From: Monocercomonoides exilis
Lineage: Eukaryota > Preaxostyla > Oxymonadida > Polymastigidae
Direction of reading: 5' to 3'
Length of the DNA: 64,000 nt
Assembly: GCA_001643675.2 (NCBI GenBank)
Contig: LSRY02000074.1
Span: 1 to 64,000 of the forward strand
Positions 47,382-64,000 of this stretch are shown piece after piece. Position 1 is the first letter of the stretch. The number at the start of each line of letters is the position of its first letter. The position numbers and the translations under genes are program-made. The notes below the pieces were generated by a model. The model had not been told where the DNA came from, did not search any database, and was given only the letters and a program-made list of their open reading frames with translations.

Positions 47382-47775
47382 CTATTTAAGCCATCCAAAG
47401 AGAGACCATTTTGGAGTCTTTTGAGGAGAATCTGTGCTGGAAGAAGACAAAGAAGAAGAAGAAGAAGAAGAAGAAGGTGAAATGTTGGAAGAAGGGGTAG
47501 AAGAAGAAGAATGAGAAGAAGATGAGGAAGAAAGAGAGGAAGAAGATGTTGATGAAATAGCATTATGCAATGGATCCACAGTGAATGCAGCGTATGAGGA
47601 AGACGAAAGAGCATCTGCACTTCCCTTTGGAATTGAAGCAGAAAGGCCGTTTTTGTTGATGATTGCCTGCATCTGCTCAATCTGCACCACAAGAAATGCT
47701 ATTTGTGACTGGAAACGCTGCTTCACATCATCCAGCTCTTCCTTCAGACAGCGCAGTTCTCGCTGTATTGATGAA

Positions 47776-47806
<31 letters not shown>

Positions 47807-50800
47807 GAGAAAGAGAGAGGGAAAGAGAAAGAGAGGGAAAAGATGGAAGTAAGGTTGGAAGAATTGATAGTGATGAGAAGAATAAATTGAAAAGAGGAGT
47901 AAAAATAGAAGGAGTATTAACAAAAGAATAGAAAATGAAAAATTGTCATAGAAAATTTGATAAAGGAAAAATAACTTTCTTAAATTCAATTTCATAAAAA
48001 CTCTCCTTTTCAGGACAAATATATATGTATCACAAAATAATGCTCTCTCTAACATTTATTTATTTTTCTTACACAAACCTCTCTTTCCCCCAGCATCACA
48101 ATAGCTGTCTCCATTCTCTTCTGTGCCTTCATTCTCTCCTCCTTCTCCTTCTCCCATTTTTCTGCTTTCCTTTCTGCCTCTGCCAGTTGTGTGTGAGTTG
48201 AAGCTAGTTCATTCTGAAGAGTCTGTCGTGTGTTTAATAGATCAACCAGACGAGACTCAAGAATCTGATTGGAGGGAGAGGAATGAGAAGAGAAGGAGGA
48301 GGAAGAAGGAAAAGAGGAAGAAGAGGGAGAGAAGGAGAAAGAAGAAGAAGAAGAAGAAGGTTTGGAGAGAGAGAAGATGGAAGAAGAATTAGAAGAAGAA
48401 GAGGAGGAGGAGGAAGATGATGAAGATGAATGAGCGAATAGAGTGGGAGGAGTAAGAGCAGAGGCAGAAGTGGCAGAGCGAAGGGAGTTAGAAGAGTCCT
48501 GCCGATGGACAAGAGGAGGAGAACGTTGGCTGTGAATGGAATGAGATTGAGACTGAGATTGAGACTGAGATTGAGAAGAGAATGAATGCTGTGAAGAAGT
48601 CTGGGTGAGTGTGTGAGAAGGAGAAGGAGAAGAGGAGGAAGAGGAAGAGGAAGGAATTGATGGAGGCATTGGAATCTGAGAGAATGAAAGAACATCAACA
48701 GGAGAAGAAGGGGAAGAAGAGGAGGAGGAGGAAGAAGAAGAAGAATCAGAGAGAAGAGGAGAAGGAGGAGGGGAAGCAGAAGAAGGTGGAGGAGAAGAGG
48801 GAGGAGTGGTTGAGTTTGGAGAAGAGGAAGAGGAAGAAGAAGAAGAAGATGATGATGATGATGGCGACGAAGAAGAAGAAGAGGAAGAGGAAGTAGAAGG
48901 AGAAGAAGCACCGAAGGGAGTGGGAGAGAATGGATGATATGGAATGAGTCCTGTCAGAAGACGTGTCTCTAATTCGAGTGTGCGCTGCTCAGATGAATAC
49001 TTAAAGAGGAAGAGAAGATGGAGAAAATGAAAAGAAAGAAAAGAAATGACGTAAATAAATTAAATAAAGAAAATATAATTAAGAAAGAAAAATAAAGAAA
49101 ATGGATAAATCAAAATAAGATGGAATTTGGATTGAATTTTTGAATGGGATTACAAATATATAAATAAAATAAAATAAAACAAAACAAAAAAAATGTGAAA
49201 AGAATTCATAAAGAGGACATTAAATAAATGGATGAATGAACAAATGATATTATTCAATGAAATAAAAATGGAGATTAATAAAAGTTAAATCTCATCCATA
49301 CCAAAGAATCCTTCAATTCCTGTATTTGTTTGGTGAGTGAGTTGATAATGTCATCTTTCTTGTCTGTCTCAGAAAGAGAAAGTGAAGGAGAAGGAGAAGG
49401 AGAAGGAGAAGGAGAAGAAGAAGAAGATGATGATGAAGTGTTTTCTTCTTTTGTGGTGAAATCTGTTGAATTAACTGATTTAGATGGAGTTGATGGAAAT
49501 GTCTAACAAATACGACAGAAGTTTCATAAACACAAAGAAATCATAAGAAATGATAAAATAAGAAGAGAAAGCAGATTATTATTGTTATTATAAATAATTA
49601 TAAACAGATGTTGAATAAAAAAATAAGATATGAGAAGATAAAAAGAATTAGATTCATTCAATACAAATGCATACAGTTCCTTCTTCTTTTGCTTCAACAA
49701 ATGACTTTGCTTCTTCTGTCTCTTTTTGAATAAAATCGTCTTCTTTCATTGATTTCTCTTTCTCTCCTTCTCCTTCCTTCTCCTTCTCCTTCTCTTTCTC
49801 TTTCTCTTCTTTCTCTCTTTCTCTCTCTCCCCTCTCCTTCTCCCTCTCCTCCTCCATCTCTTTGCATTTCTTTTCCATTTCCTCTGCTTTCTTCTTCACA
49901 TTCTTCAGTTCCATTTCTATTTCTCCTTTTTCTTCATTCAACTTTGCTATTTCTTCCTCTTTGCTCTCAACTTCTCCTGTCAGCCGCATCACCTCCATTG
50001 CCAATCCGATCTCACTCCTCTTCTCTTCTTCTTCTTCTAATTCTTCTCCTTCTTCTTTCTCTTCTCTCTCTTCTTCCTCTTCTCCTTTTTTCTTTTCTTT
50101 CTTCGTTCTTTTGTCACTTTCAAAATCTGCTTTTTCTTCTTCAACTTTTCCATTTTTTGCATGAGTTTTTTGTTCTTCCTCTAATAAACCTTGCATTTCT
50201 TCTTCTTCTTCTTCTTTCTTTTCTCCTCTTTCCATGCTTTCATATTCTTTCTGTAGAGAATTTTTCTTTATTCCTCCATTTCCTCCATTTCCTCTTCTTC
50301 CTTCTCTTCCTTCTCTTCCTCTTCCTCCTCCTTCTTGTTTCTCTTCCCTCTCTTCCAACTCTTCCATTCTCCTCTCCATCCTCTTCTTCTCTCTTTCCCA
50401 TTCAAACGACCGCTCCAAATGCTCTGCACGCTCTTTGCTGATCTGTTGGCTCAGCCGGCGCGCTTCGGCCTTGCTGCTCCTCTGATTGAACAAGCAATGA
50501 GCATGTTTTAATATCACAAAATACAAAAAGAAGTCAAATATATAAATGATATTTCAAATTTTTATATTTGGATAAAAGATTAATTCGAAATAATATTTTT
50601 TTTTCCAAACAAAAATGGGTAAATGAAAAGAGCAATCGAAAGAAGAAATAACAACAAAAGTGCAAATGACAAAATATTTTTACAAACATGATCACTTTCC
50701 ATTTTCTCCAACTTCAGTCTCAGTATTTCTATTTCTTCAGAAAGGGAATTCTTTTCTGAAATTAATTTTTGGATAGTGTTTTTAAGTTCTTCCTTTTCTT

Positions 50801-51397
50801 GACTTTCGTGCTTCAGTTCTTCGCGCTTCAGCAATTTTTGTTCTTCTTTTTCTTGTTCCGATTTTCGTAAACGCTCTGTAACCTCGCGTGCAACATCAAT
50901 TGATTCACGCAATTTCTTTCTTTGTTCGTTCAATTCCTTTTGTAGCTGTTCGTTTTGTTTTTCTTCATTCATTAGCTTTGATTGACAATCAGCAAGAGAG
51001 TTATTAGTTTTCTGAAGGAGTTCTCGTTCTTTCAAAAGCAAGGCAATCTTTTTCTGCTCTTCACCTAATCTTCCACTAAACTCCTTTCGAAGTTCTTCAA
51101 ATTTTTTCTGTGTTTCTTCCGCTACAGGAGCATGTGCAAGTTTCTCTTGGCAAATTGACAAAGAAGACCTTTCCAGAAAAATAAATCATGATTTTTTTCA
51201 TTAAAAAAACTAAAAGCTAAATACTGCAATTCCTGTTTCTCTTTTTGAAGTGCTTCAACGTTGGATTCTGCCTTTGACAAGTCAGAAGATATTTTTTTAA
51301 TTTGTTCTTCTCTTTGCCGAAGCTCTGATGTAAGACGAGAAAATACCGTAGAATTTATATTTATTGTAGCTTGTTGTGGAGGGGACTTTTCTGACAT
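47382..51397 (-). CDS. TMF-like golgin (TATA element modulatory factor type)
   Basis: Golgins of the TMF type are Golgi-associated coiled coils that tether vesicles and bind Rab6. Six exons (51397-51225, 51168-50688, 50481-49675, 49502-49302, 48999-48079, 47762-47382) join in phase and give 987 residues. Donors are GTATTT, GTTTGT, GTATGC, GTATGG and GTTTGT. Residues 1-490 are nearly continuous coiled coil (LTSELRQREEQIKKISSDLS; then a very Glu/Lys-rich part). A Ser/Pro-rich region follows. The C-terminal part restores the family core across the last intron: TAIVMLGERE joined to RELRCLKEELDDVKQRFQSQ, as in the TMF C-terminal domain (MLGEK, VEELR, D-K-Y-Q). A Ser-rich segment and WSLFGWLK end the protein. 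The start MSEKSPPQQATIN is supported by an ATG after AT-rich sequence. Confidence 0.72.
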
Positions 51398-51651
51398 ATT
51401 TGTCTTTGATTTTAAAATAAAAACTACACAAAAAAGATAAAAAAATAACCGATCTTTTCTCTAATAAAAATTGTAAAGGTTCTAATAACACAAAAACTTG
51501 TAAAAAAAAATAAACTCTAAAATCACTAATAAATATTTGTAATTAAACAGGCATCTCATGATGACTTTCGCTTGTATTAATTGGTTTGTATTCATTCTGC
51601 TTTAAGTGGCAACTAAATTGTCTGTAAGAATAAGCAATGCAAAATTGTGCT

Positions 51652-52460
51652 TTAAAAACGATAAATTTCAAAAAAAACAGCTGCAATAAGAGTGTACAAA
51701 CCAGCATAATATGTGATCATAACAATGTAGCTTCTAAGTGCTACTCCTTTTGGCAGGCACATGCCAAAAACAAGAACAGTGTCAGAAATATAAAAAAGTA
51801 ATGATCCAAAAACTCCAATTGATCGACAAGTTCTATCACAACGCAAACAAGAAAATGTTTTGAAATAAAAATTTAGCAAATACAAACTGACATCGTGCAG
51901 GCTCATTGGGAATCAGCATCATTGTCATTACCAATCCACCTTCAACAATAAAATATATAATGACAAATGGAATAAACAAGGCAGGTTGTTTAAAATATCT
52001 GAGGTTGATGAACATTTGAATTACAGCAAATGACACAACGGCAATAGCACCAAGAATAATTTTGTGGATATGAGGAAAAGGTTTTGTTGGGAAGAATGCA
52101 ATAATATAAAATACATGTCCCGTCAAAAAGGAAACTGTTCCAAAGCCAAGGAAAATAATTCCTTCAAAAAGAAGCAAGATGTCACCAAGAGCTCCAAATG
52201 CTATACCAAGTAATATCAATGCTTTGAAAAATTGAAAAAAATTAACAATTAAAAAAAGAAGAAAAAGAAGAATTCAAACGTTTAAATCTCTTTGGTTGGG
52301 CTGTTTGCTGCACAGGGCAAGGAAGGAGCTTGTCCCATAAAAACCAAACAAGAGGTATCAATAATAACAGCGGTATTGCTTTTGTCGCTGCGCGAAGAGC
52401 AAAAATATTCAATTCCGCACCAACAAGATAGCAAACTTCAAAAGAAAAGAGAACTTTCAT
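51652..52460 (-). CDS. TMEM86/YhhN-like membrane protein (lysoplasmalogenase family)
   Basis: YhhN/TMEM86 proteins are multi-span membrane enzymes; the animal TMEM86B hydrolyses lysoplasmalogens. Exons 52460-52280, 52221-51888 and 51832-51652 join in phase and give 231 residues. The introns are GTTTGA...CAAAG (58 nt) and GTTTGT...GATAG (55 nt). Family features are KPLILLGIAFGALGDILLLF (the conserved GxxGD helix), LTGHVFYIIAF, and FGSLLFYISDTVLVF (conserved SD) with ITYYAGLYTLIA at the end. There are seven to eight hydrophobic helices. Upstream, 52567-52495 encodes YFVITVVIYAVQLI, which looks like a real first helix but meets a TAG before any usable join, so the true start may be ATG 52567 with an unplaced intron or a base error. 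Confidence 0.8.
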
Positions 52461-53979
52461 AAAAATATGATTAAATTTTTAATAATAAAACTTGCTAAAA
52501 TAAGTTGAACAGCATAGATTACAACAGTTATCACAAAATATTGTTTTTTATTTTGATCGATTGTCATGTTTTCAGTTATATATTTGATCAATTATTTTTT
52601 TTCGACTGTCAAAAAATGATTGTTGTGATATACGAACATCATTTGTTGTGATTATTCTCTCTCTTTCTCTCTCTTTAAACTTCTGTTATTGAATTATGAT
52701 TATTATTTTTGAATTCGACCTCAAAGTGTTTTGAGTTTTGTTTTTTTTAATTTGATTCGGAAATAATATTCTCAAAAAAATGAAATAGAAAATGAAAATG
52801 GGTTAATTTTATCAGCTTAGTGATTGAAAATAGAATAATAAAGTATCGAACATATTCAAAGATTTGTAACAAATTTTTTATTAAAAAGTATCATTACCAA
52901 CAGAGAACACGTTACGCAAAACGAATACTAGAGAAAAACACTTAAATATTTGTGACAAATTGCAGAGTGCGAAAGCATTAATCAACCCGTAAAATAAAAA
53001 AAACAAACAAAATCAACAATAAACACATTATTTTTATTAATTTTATTTTGATTTTTATTTTGATTTTGATTATTATTATTTCGAAAACATTTATGAAACA
53101 GATGAAAGTGGAAAAAAAAATAAATTTATACCAAACTTTTTAACAAAATTTCCAAAAACTTCCAAAAAATGGTGAAATTATTGCATCATATGCTAAAAAA
53201 AATCGCAAACAGCAAAACTTTGATGCTAATCTATAAAATTCCTTTCTTTTTGTCAAAAGAAATTTTAAATTCAAAAAAAAAGAAAAGAAAAAAAGAAATT
53301 AAAAAAAGAAATTATTTTTTTTTCTCAGATTATTTAACCAACAAGAAGAATAATTGACAAATCAAACAGAAAGAATAAAATAATAAGAAGATTGCAGAAT
53401 AATGAAAACAGTTATCAAAAAAAAAAAAAAAAAAAAAAAAATAAATAATGTGTAAATATTTAAATATTAACTTAAGAAAATACATCCAAAACAAATAATA
53501 TGTAATTGAAAGGAAAAAGAAAAATTTTATTTTAACTTTTTTTTAATTTTATTATTCGAATTTCAGAAATAAATAAAAATTTAATTAAATTCAAACAAAA
53601 CAAAATGAAATAAAAAAGAAAAAAAAAATGAAATAATTTTGTGAGAGTTGATTTAAATGACTTTGACAAAGCAACAAAGAAAGAGTAAAAAGATAATGCA
53701 ACAGATAATATTTGTCATTCAACATACAAAACAAGAATTAAAGAACATAAAAAGAAAGAGAGAAAGAATAAAGAGAAAGAGAAAGAATAAAGAGAAAGAG
53801 AAAAGAAAAGTAAAAATCAAACAATAATAGAAGAAGAAGAAGAAGAAGAAGAAAATAATGATGATGCAGAAGAAGAAATAGAAGAAGAAATAGAAATTTG
53901 ATGTTAACATTATTTCTTTCACACAAACTATCTCAATCCCCAAAAAAATTAAACACATAAAAAAATTAAAAAAAAGAAA

Positions 53980-54010
<31 letters not shown>

Positions 54011-54077
54011 AAGAAGAAGAAGAAGAAGAAGAAGAAGAAGAAGAAGAAGAAGAAGAAGAAGAAGAAGAAGAAGAAGA
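53980..54077. repeat. (AAG)n trinucleotide array
   Basis: About 32 uninterrupted AAG/GAA units, pure purine on the plus strand. Frames through it encode poly-Leu, poly-Phe or poly-Ser and are not genes. Confidence 0.97.
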
Positions 54078-54401
54078 TAAAAAGAAATAAGATATTCCAA
54101 ATATTCAATGAACATATTTGCATCATCATTATCATCATAATCATAACCATCATAATCAGAAGACATCATTAACAATAATATTTCTATTACTCCATTCATA
54201 AAACATGCTTTCCAAATTGATTCAGAGCAGAAAGAAAGAAAGAAAGGCAATGATAAAATGTAATGATGATGAATGATTAATAAACCATAATTAACAATTC
54301 ATAATTAGCAACCAATAATTCATAATTCATAATTCTAAATTCATAATCCAAATAATACTCCATTCAAAAAAAATTTATAAAAAAATCTCTTCAACAAAAA
54401 T

Positions 54402-54498
54402 GAGAGAGAAAGAGAAAGAGAAAGAGAGAAAGAGAGAAAGAGAGAAAGAGAGAAAGAGAGAAAGAGAGAAAGAGAGAAAGAGAGAAAGAGAGAAAGAA
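54402..54498. repeat. (GAGAAA)n microsatellite
   Basis: About 95 bp of GAGAAA/GAGAAAGA units just downstream of the kinase gene stop. Confidence 0.9.
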
Positions 54499-54767
54499 AT
54501 AGAAATGTTCCAATAAAACTATTTCGTTTCATTCAACAATTGATGCAATTCTAACATTTTCTCCCTTTCCTTTTTCGTCCAATATAAAATCCATCATGTT
54601 TATTTGACAATATGTTAATATGAATATGAATATTGTATTTATTTCATTGTATTTTATTTTATTTAACCTCTGATAATGCAATATTCATTTAATTATCATT
54701 CTTCTCCATCTTCTCTTCTCTTTTCTTCTTCTTCTTCTTTCTCTTTCTCTTTCTCTTTCTCTTTCTC

Positions 54768-59029
<4,262 letters not shown>

Positions 59030-59394
59030 CTTTTATTTTGAAAGAGACGCCGAAAGTATCAAATGAGTGATCCAACTTCCATTATTGTTTAAAATCTTTA
59101 TTGTTTTTGTTTCAAGACGTTTCTTATTTTTTTTTTCCTTTTCTTTTCAATTGCGATTTGAAAGCCTACAAAAAACGTTGATGAAAATTGTTTGCGTTCA
59201 TGACTTTTGAATTTTATTTCTTTGAAAGAAAAACAACTTTTTTTGTAGAAGAATGTTTTTCACAATAAAATAAAAAGTAAAACATAACAAATATTTCGAA
59301 TAAAATATTAAATTGACCTTTCAGTTCAAAATAATCATCAGACGAATATTTTTTTTTGTTATTTAAAACATATTTAGGAAAATACTTCCATATT
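59030..59394. other. AT-rich spacer between the kinase and the right arm
   Basis: No gene seen. It contains the likely promoter of the kinase. Confidence 0.4.
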
Positions 59395-59760
59395 GAAAAT
59401 TTAAAATCCTATCTCATTCTTCTCTCCAATTCTCCGCTCTCTCAATAAACTCGTTGCTCCTCATCAACGCTCCTGCAGAAAAAAAAAGGCAAAACTCTTG
59501 ATTTTATCCATGGATTCAACTGGAATGCAAACATTTCCCACTTCATCCATTTCTTTGTTCTTCAATCATCTTTTTGAAATGCACTTGTACCATCTCTTCA
59601 AACTCCTCATTTTTTGGAAGAAGCATTTTGATTGTTTTCTTACAAAAATAATTTTAATAAGAAAAAAAAAAATTGATAAAAAATGTTTGATTTGCTTCAA
59701 TACAGTTTTATATTTTGACGTGAAACGTTTCAATGAATATGAAATTCCAATGGCTCCAAA
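59395..59760 (-). pseudogene. Second copy of the fragment downstream of the transhydrogenase
   Basis: Minus-strand pieces read NEEFEEMVQVHFKKMIEEQR, MDEVGNVCIPVES and ALMRSNEFIERAENWREE followed by a stop. A 24-nt GTTTTG...CTGCAG interval would join the last two in phase. The first two are one base out of register. It is fuller than the left-arm copy. Confidence 0.35.
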
Positions 59761-60058
59761 CGTGCTTTCGAACGAACTGCTCCAAAATGCTCGCACACAA
59801 ACACCTCCCTCTCTTCACCTCTTTCTTTCTTGCAGCTCAACAAAGCACTCAATAACAACAGAATGATGGACTCTTTGTCAAAAGCACACAACAGTCAAAT
59901 AAAGAAAAGATAAAAGAATGCACTATATAATTTCTTCTTAATAAAAAAAGAAAGAAAAAAGGATGTTGAAGAAGAAGAAGAAGAAGAAGAAAACAAAAAC
60001 AAAAACAAAAATGAAATAGATATTCCATTCTTGCTGTTTTGCATCTTCCATCTTGCAC

Positions 60059-63000
60059 TTAGTTCATCTTCTTCTCCATCACAAACATCTGCAGCATCCG
60101 GTGTGTCACAATGAACCCACCAAACACGTTGATCGACGCCAGGAACACTGACACCGCCCCAACACAGAAGCACACCCCCAGGAACGGCGCTGTCAGCTCC
60201 ACAATTCCTCCGCAGATGATGATCCCAGACACCGCATTCGTCACCGACATCAGCGGCGTGTGCAGCGACGGCGTCACATTCCAGATCACCATGAACCCAA
60301 TGTAGATCGCAAACACAAAGATCACAATCAGGTTCAGCATCTCCGTCGTCATGAACACCGCCAGAATCAGAATCCCCACCACAAACACCACAAACAGCGT
60401 CCACTTGAAGTAGAAGAACCATCCCTTCGACTTCTTCTCCTCTTCTCCTCCTGCTGGCGCATGCAATGATTGCTCCTCTTTCTTCTCTGTTGTTGTTGCT
60501 GCTGCTGCCACTGGTGCTGCTGGTGTGGCTGGCTTTGCTGCTCCTGCTGCTGCTGCTCCGGCTGGCTTCTTCTGTGCCGTCACCGAAACTGGCTTCCTGT
60601 TCGGATCCCATCGGATCTTCCCCTGGATCACACACAGCGACCCATAGATGATCTCGTTCTTCTCATCCACCGAGAAGTTCTGCGCCTTCCCCATCTCGTC
60701 CAGCAGGTGGCACAGGTTGTTCGAGTACATCGTCGATGCCTGCGTCGCCATCTTCCCCACCAGATCGGTCTCTCCCACAATCTTCACGCCGTTCGACACA
60801 TCAATCGTCTTCCCAGGCACTGTCAGCTCGCAGTTCCCTCCCGTCTCTGCCGCCAGATCCACAATCACCGACCCTGCCTTCATCTTCGACACCGCCTCTG
60901 CCGTCACCAGCACCGGCGCCTTCTTGTTCGGGATCTGCGCCGTCGTGATGATGATGTCCACCTCTTCCGCCTGCCGCGTGAACAGCGCTATCTCCTCACG
61001 CACATACGCCTCCGACATCGCCTTCGAGTATCCTCCCGCCACTTCTCCGTCCTCCTTCACACTCACCGTCAGGAACTCTCCCCCCATCGACTCTATCTGC
61101 TCCTGCACCGCCACACGCGAGTCAAACGCCCGCACAATCGCTCCCAGCCCCTTCGCTGCTCCAATCGCTGCCAGCCCAGCCACACCCGCCCCAACAATCA
61201 GCACCTTCGCCGGCTTCACCGACCCCGCTGCCGTGATCTGCCCTGTCATGTACCGCGGGAAATACGACGCCGCCTCAATCACTGCTCGGTATCCCGAGAT
61301 CCCGGCCATCGACGACAGCACATCGCACTTCTGCGCACGCGAGATACGCGGAATCTGGTCCATCGCAATCGCCGTCACCCCTGCCTTCTCCATCTCCTTC
61401 ATCACCTCCCCATTCCGCGCCGGGTACAGGTACGACAGAATCACTGTCCCCTGCCGCATCAGCTGGCACTCGTTCACCTTGTACACCGGGTGCTCCTGCG
61501 GCGGACGCACCTTCAGCACAATCTCTGCCTTCTTGTACAGCTCCTCCGCATTCGGGCAGATCGTCGCCCCAACCTTCACATAGTCCTCGTCGCTGAACCG
61601 CGAGTGCTCTCCTGCCCCGCTCTCAATGTACACTCCAAAGCCCATCTTCCTCATCCACACAACAGACTCCGGCGTCGCTGCCACACGCCTCTCCCCTCCA
61701 AACACCTCCTTCGGCACCCCCACAAAGTGCACCGGATCAGGGAACTTCTCCTGCGTCTGGTATCCTGCCTTCTCCTCCTGCTTCAGCGGCGTCGTCTCGT
61801 CCACCTTCGGCGCTGCTGCTGCCACCGCCGACGAGTCTCCCAGGATCCCCGTCAGGTTCGCCAGCATCTTCTCGCACACCGCCAGCGCATTCCCATACAG
61901 CATCCGCGTGTTCTCTTTGTAGAACAGCGGGTTCTCCACACCCGCATATCCTGTTCCCTTCCCTCTCTTGATCACTATCACGTTCTTCGCCTTCCAGCAC
62001 TCCACCACCGGCATCCCTGCAATCGGCGAGTTCGGGTCGTCCAGCGCTGACGGGTTCACAATGTCGTTCGCTCCAAGCACAATCGCCAGATCTGTCGACG
62101 GGAAGTCGGGGTTGATCTTCTCCATCTCCATCACAATGTCATACGGCACACGCGCCTCTGCCAGCAGCACATTCATGTGCCCCGGCAGACGCCCGGCCAC
62201 TGGATGCACTGCAAACCGCAGGTTGCACCCGTGCTTCCTCATCAGCTTCGTGATCGCTGCCACTGCATGCTGCGCCTTTCCCGCTGCCATCCCATACCCC
62301 GGCACAATGATAATCGACTTCGACTTCGCCACCAGCTGCGCTGCATCCATCGGCTGGATCTCCTTCATCTCTCCCTCCACTGCTGCTGCCGCCGCTGCTC
62401 CTCCTGCCCCTTCTCCAAACCCGCCCAGAATCACAGAGATGAACGACCGGTTCATCGCCCGGCACATGATGTACGACAGGATCGCACCCGACGACCCCAC
62501 CAGCGCCCCCGTCACCACCATCACCATGTTGCTCAGCATCAGCCCCGACATCGCCGTCGCCCACCCGCTGTACGAGTTCAGCATCGATATCACCACCGGC
62601 ATGTCTGCTCCCCCGATCGCCATGATCAGCACCACCCCCAGCACCAGAGACAGCACCGTCCCCACCGTCAGGTTCATCAGGTCCCACCCCCACGACAGCC
62701 CATACATGTACAGCATCATGCACACCAAAGAGATCCCAATGATGCCCCCGTTGATCCACATCCGGTACTTCCCCCCAAACATGTACGGCTTCGACGGCAC
62801 CTTCCCGTTCAGCTTCCCAAACGCAATCAGCGACCCCGTGAACGTCACTGCCCCAATGAAGATCCCCAGGAAGCACTCCAGCCGCTGCAGCCCCACGTTG
62901 AACGTCCCTTCCGCATGCTCGTCGTTGAAGAAGCTCCCGTACCCAATCAGCGTCGCCGCCAGCCCCACAAACGAGTGCAGGCACGCAATCAGCTCCGGCA

Positions 63001-63746
63001 TCGCCGTCATCACCACACGCAGCGCCACATACACCCCGATCGACGCTCCCGGGATAATCATCAGCACAATCGTCCCCAGAATCTTCCAGATGTCTGCCCC
63101 CTTCGCTGTCGCATCGTGCCACGCATCAACCGTCGCCAGCGCCACGCCAAACATCATCCCAATCACGCCGTACCAGTTTCCTTTCTTCGCACTCTCCTGG
63201 TTGCTCAATCCGCTGAATTGAACCATTCACCATTTTTTTTCATTAACATTGTTCGTGTTTCGTGTTTCGTGTGTCCAGATGCAGAACAGCCCACACGTGC
63301 AAATCGTTCGCAGGATGCGTTTGTTTCGCCAGGTTCGTCGATTGAAGGAGGCGTTTTTATCATTTGTTGGTTGTTTGGTTGTTTGTTCGAGTCGCCACAA
63401 AAGTCAGCACAGAACACAAACCACAGCCGCGCCGCACGCCACACCACCCCCAAGCGCAAGCACACAAGAAAAGACACAAAAAACAACAAAATGAATTTCA
63501 GCCCAAACACGCCCCCACCAGCCCCAAAGAGCTGCCGAAGGCGCTAAACACCACAGCCACACACCTCAGCGTCATGATGAAAAACAGCGCCGCAATCATG
63601 TACCCTGCCATGATCACGTTGCCGTAGTTCCACTCTTGCTCCGCCGTTTCTGCCAATACTTGTGCAAGCATTTTGATCCTTTCAAACAAAGATCCAAACA
63701 ATTTCGCCCCTTCCGCCCCGCCCCTCCCATACTCCAACTCCTTCAT
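60059..63746 (-). CDS. Proton-translocating NAD(P) transhydrogenase, single chain, copy 2
   Basis: Inverted paralogue of the gene at 32349-36050. Exons 63746-63565 and 63212-60059 with a 352-bp intron (GTGTGT...TTCAG) give 1111 residues. The domain order is the same: beta membrane part, NADP domain III, NAD domain I, Ala linker, alpha membrane part. Visible protein differences are Lys for Glu at residue 2 and a linker one residue shorter with Thr replacing Ala (PVAAAATTTEKKEE against PVAAAAAAATEKKEE). All binding motifs are intact, so both copies look functional. In this copy the upstream frame is broken before ATG 63746 (NIG then stop), which supports that ATG, or one further in, as the true start for both genes. 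Confidence 0.93.
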
Positions 63747-64000
63747 CCAATATTTTTTTCTGTTTTTTCTGTTCCACCATATCCTGTTAACTGAGCATGC
63801 CGCACAGCCTGTGCTGCTTCTTGTGGTGTTGTGAGTGTTTTGTGTTTTGTTGGGAACAATTGCACGTGAGTGTGGGCGTGATGATCATTCTGATCAAGAG
63901 AACAAAAGAAAATGGACTTTTCTCGATATGCGATGGCTGACGGGTGCAGAAAGTGTGGTGGCACCTTTTTTGTTAATTTATGAGTGGAATGGAAGGGACA

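Larger units (their letters stand above)
52568..54767. other. AT-rich intergenic with microsatellites
   Basis: About 2.2 kb without a supported gene, between two minus-strand genes. Holds a 25-base A run (53417-53441), a pure GAA array and a GAGAAA array, listed separately. Confidence 0.5.
59395..64000 (-). repeat. Right arm of the inverted duplication (transhydrogenase locus)
   Basis: Inverted copy of 32095-36700. It continues to the last base of the window. Differences are small indels in the intron (352 against 363 bp), in the 3' flank (a CTT run; 18 to 20 extra bases in the downstream fragment) and few substitutions in the coding part. Confidence 0.95.

Noticed and set aside
48234-48911. 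225-residue poly-Leu frame and the antisense Lys/Glu frames in the golgin exon
   Set aside because: Alternative frames of Ser-coding TCT/TCC repeats in the TMF-like gene.
53719-54250. Frames with long poly-Phe and poly-Leu runs
   Set aside because: They are translations of the AAG array and A/T-rich flanks.
53417-54498. Possible CRISPR-like array from the regular repeats
   Set aside because: These are uninterrupted microsatellites without spacers, in a eukaryotic genome.

Overview
The window is nuclear DNA of a protist with many short spliceosomal introns, AT-rich spacers, and coding sequence full of Ser, Glu and Pro runs. I infer an oxymonad (Preaxostyla), most likely Monocercomonoides. 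The reasons are an alpha-helical multigene family that I recall from that genus (25.4-26.8 kb and a broken copy at the left edge), a matching PHO80-type cyclin, and the intron style. This assignment rests on memory of family members, not on a search. All gene models below were built by hand from splice signals, reading phase and family resemblance.

Left part (1-21.6 kb). After a frameshifted member of the multigene family come two divergent, GC-rich genes: an STI1/HOP-like TPR co-chaperone (minus) and an R3H plus G-patch protein resembling Sqs1 (plus). Both carry frame breaks. A tRNA-Cys(GCA), a decayed tract, an EF1A lysine methyltransferase (EEF1AKMT2/METTL10 type), a small secreted protein, a cytosolic HSP70 ending in EEVD and a 1599-residue helical protein of unknown function follow.

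Mobile region (22.0-31 kb). Two inverted 491-bp terminal-inverted-repeat elements bound a 6.8-kb segment that holds a dead pogo-like transposase, an intact member of the multigene family and a small three-exon gene. The 8-bp flanks of the two elements are exchanged in exactly the way expected if the segment was inverted by recombination between them. Just outside lie a divergent ubiquitin-like gene and a ubiquitin relic.

Right part (32-64 kb). Two nearly identical genes for a single-chain proton-translocating NAD(P) transhydrogenase sit in inverted orientation at 32-36 kb and 60-63.7 kb, inside an inverted duplication of at least 4.6 kb that runs off the window. Between the arms are a prominin-like five-span membrane protein, a PHO80-type cyclin, a TMF-like golgin, a TMEM86/YhhN-like membrane protein and a DYRK/YAK1-like kinase with a one-base frame break in its catalytic domain.

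Functionally the set is mostly housekeeping: protein folding (STI1-like, HSP70), splicing or ribosome biogenesis (Sqs1-like), translation-factor methylation, vesicle tethering and signalling. There is no operon and no co-regulated cassette visible. The most unusual content is structural: the TSD-documented inversion, the inverted transhydrogenase duplication, GC-AG introns and a cluster of frame breaks.
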